From: Lewinellaceae bacterium
GTDB lineage: Bacteria; Bacteroidota; Bacteroidia; Chitinophagales; Saprospiraceae
Reading direction: 5' to 3'
Assembly (NCBI GenBank): GCA_020636025.1
Contig: JACJYQ010000003.1
Span: 310,001 to 374,000 of the forward strand
Length of the DNA stretch: 64,000 bases
The position numbers and the translations under genes were made by a program. Of this stretch, positions 62,664 to 64,000 are shown piece after piece (the stretch's first letter is position 1; every line of letters begins with the position of its first letter). The notes under the pieces are model-generated. The model was not told the origin of the DNA and searched no databases. It saw nothing but the letters and a program-made list of their open reading frames with translations.

Positions 62664-63245
62664 TCAGGGTTTTTTAGTGAGCTGTGCTCGAATTCGGCTG
62701 AGGTGAATAGGGGTTATGCCCAAGTAGGAAGCAATATGATGCTGGGGAATTTTGTTTTCCAGGCCCGGATAGGCTTCCCTAAAAATCATGTAATTGGTAA
62801 TCGCGTCATTGGTGACCATCTGAATGTCGTGCTTCTCTTTTTTAACCCATTCGCCTTCCAAAACTCTGAGCAGGAATGTTTCGAGACATCTGTGCGAAGC
62901 AAATAGGTTCCTGAATCTGTGATACGAAAATTTTATCAATTGACAGGGTAATAATGCTTGAAAGGATAGCTGGCATGGGCTTTCAGTTAAAAGGGAGGTA
63001 AGGGCAGTTGGGAACATACCAGGTACAAAGAAAGTCTTGTTGTATTCATTGCCCTCTTTGCTGTAATATACCCGAATGACCCCTTCGGTCAGTAGATAGC
63101 AAAAATGGGTTCTCTCTCCAACCCGTATCAGATGATCATTTCGATCTAGAGAAACAGGTTCAAGGAGCTGCTCAAATTCTTCCCAAGCTTCATCGGTGAT
63201 GAGACTAATTTGATTGAGAGAGATATGTAATTTTTGAGCATCCAT
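62664..63245 (-). CDS. Crp/Fnr-family transcriptional regulator
   Basis: 193 residues with an N-terminal cyclic-nucleotide-binding-like beta-roll (LEPVSLDRNDHLIRVGERTH, FCYLLTEGVIRVYYSKEGNE shown in parts as LLTEGVIRVYYSKEGNE) and a C-terminal winged helix (HIASYLGITPIHLSRIRAQL). It lacks the four Cys of Fnr. Two cAMP-producing cyclases lie in the window, so cAMP is a possible ligand, but this is speculation. It is divergently placed from nothing and leads the downstream membrane operon by 78 bases. Confidence 0.88.
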   Translation of the reverse strand: MDAQKLHISLNQISLITDEAWEEFEQLLEPVSLDRNDHLIRVGERTHFCYLLTEGVIRVYYSKEGNEYNKTFFVPGMFPTALTSLLTESPCQLSFQALLPCQLIKFSYHRFRNLFASHRCLETFLLRVLEGEWVKKEKHDIQMVTNDAITNYMIFREAYPGLENKIPQHHIASYLGITPIHLSRIRAQLTKKP

Positions 63246-63256
63246 CTAATGACATA

Positions 63257-63317
63257 CAACGGTGGCTTCCCTGTCAAACCGTAGCGTTAGCGTGCGGTTG
63301 GCAGGGAAGCGTTTGTT
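63257..63317. repeat. attC-like folded site 2
   Basis: GGCTTCCCTGTCAAACCG pairs with CGGTTGGCAGGGAAGC (15 of 16 paired positions), and outer AAC (63258-63260) pairs with GTT (63315-63317) across unpaired spacers. The arms match site 1 at 53186-53248. It lies between the truncated gene and crp. Confidence 0.5.
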
Positions 63318-63354
63318 ATCGGCATTTTTAATTTGTGTTCATTCTGTTGCGAAA

Positions 63355-63894
63355 TTATTTTCCGTCCTTTTTGATTATGCCCCACTTTGAAACAGAAAAT
63401 GAGTTCCCTTCAAACAGACTTTTCATGGTCAGCCATACTTCATCCATTATTTCTATTTCCCGTTTTGTATTATTATTTTTTACCGTCAGTTTGCCCAATA
63501 ATGTAAAACCACTAATTGGAATCTCTTCTTTAGTTGCTCTGTTAATGAGGACGGCATCTTTGAGTTCATAATGTTTTTCTATAATTTTTTCTGGCTCGTG
63601 ATCATGTAACATCTTTTTAAAAGTTCCTATGAACTGGTCAAGAAGAGCCTCTGTTCCGGTATTATGCCTTACTGCCATTTGTTTTGAGTTTATTTTCTCA
63701 GATTCGAAGTTGTTGTTTTCACTCTCAATTTTTATACCCGTAATTTCGGGGCGTCTTAGTTCAATTGTGGTGTTAATTGAACCTATCGCAACCTGGAAAA
63801 ATTGCTTCTTTAGATGACCCTGCCAATCCCTCTTTTCTATTTCCCTTAGTTCGACTAGACCTATATTTTTATACTTAGCATCAGTAGTGTCCGG
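63355..63894 (-). pseudogene. Gene of unknown function, 5' truncated by an insertion-sequence end
   Basis: The frame reads 179 residues, but the first in-frame ATG (63678) is only reached after 72 open codons, coding a normal-looking segment (GLVELREIEKRDWQGHLKKQ, RRPEITGIKIESE). The frame is closed at its upstream end by a TAA (63895-63897) inside TGTCCGGTTAAGG, the type of word found at insertion-sequence ends. The real start has been lost. The remaining protein is helical and beta mixed; no family recognised. Confidence 0.55.
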
Positions 63895-64000
63895 TTAAGG
63901 ATTTGAGATTGTGTTATAGTTCATTGAAATACAGGTTATTATAGAGGTTTTGATTTTAAACGATTTGAATTGATTCGAGCCTAAAAGATATTCGGGCATG
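63886..64000. mobile_element. Putative left end of an insertion sequence running out of the window
   Basis: AGTGTCCGGTTAAGG at 63886-63900 resembles the terminal inverted repeats of several Bacteroidota insertion sequences. To its right no continuation of the truncated gene is found. The transposase itself is outside the window, so the identity is unproven. Confidence 0.42.

Noticed and set aside
1..64000. tRNA or rRNA genes
   Set aside because: No cloverleaf with conserved TψC and anticodon stems or rRNA core words was recognised by eye; a tRNA search was not possible.

Overview
The window is a 64 kb piece of a Bacteroidota chromosome, probably an environmental member of the Saprospiria/Cytophagia/Flavobacteriia type. 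The evidence is type IX secretion (T9SS) sorting domains on four large secreted proteins, a PorP/SprF-like protein beside a type B cargo, Bacteroidota-style promoters (TTTG, then TAnnTTTG) instead of Shine-Dalgarno sites, DUF2911, a choice-of-anchor B protein, and many small outer-membrane beta-barrels. No rRNA, tRNA, CRISPR array, phage or intact transposase was seen.

Layout. 0-9 kb (+ strand): the tail of an unknown gene, a 1639-aa RHS/YD-repeat protein with a T9SS tail, a metallophosphoesterase, an EreA/ChaN-like secreted protein and asparagine synthetase. 9-15.4 kb: a fatty acid desaturase, a chimeric lipoprotein, a short-chain dehydrogenase, catalase-peroxidase katG, and four tandem 248-bp hairpin-rich repeats. 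15.4-23.6 kb (- strand): a CPA2 antiporter, a TPR adenylate cyclase, and a methionine-branch operon (PLP trans-sulfuration enzyme plus homoserine dehydrogenase) behind a clear SAM-I riboswitch with its own terminator; then an atypical pyruvate kinase. 23.7-31.7 kb: a PIN toxin-antitoxin pair, surface proteins, and a pairing of an EAD11-like membrane protein with a double-caspase protein and a TonB-like protein. 31.8-38.5 kb: a PorP/SprF-like protein and its large PKD/type B cargo, whose last 198 bp are repeated on the far side of a Doc-type toxin-antitoxin module. 38.6-48 kb: a PP2C-like phosphatase, an ArsR-AHSA1 pair, an arylsulfotransferase-like T9SS protein, a DinB-like protein, a sugar transporter and an IS5-family relic. 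48-64 kb: almost entirely - strand, with small unrelated genes (a DUF433/DUF5615 toxin-antitoxin pair, serine hydrolase, CPBP protease, lipoproteins), a frameshifted second TPR cyclase, a Crp-headed membrane operon, and a gene cut by what looks like an insertion-sequence end.

The accessory character comes from repeats. A 102-bp element occurs four times just 3' of - strand genes. Hairpins of the CAGATT type flank genes at 38-43 kb. Structured sites resembling integron attC (paired R and L boxes) lie between small genes at 53-63 kb, one of them apparently split by the 102-bp element. No integrase is present, so the cassette idea is inference. The strongest candidates for undescribed biology are the EAD11/double-caspase/TonB locus, the duplicated T9SS sorting tail around the Doc module, the attC-like sites with nested elements, and the 248-bp hairpin array.
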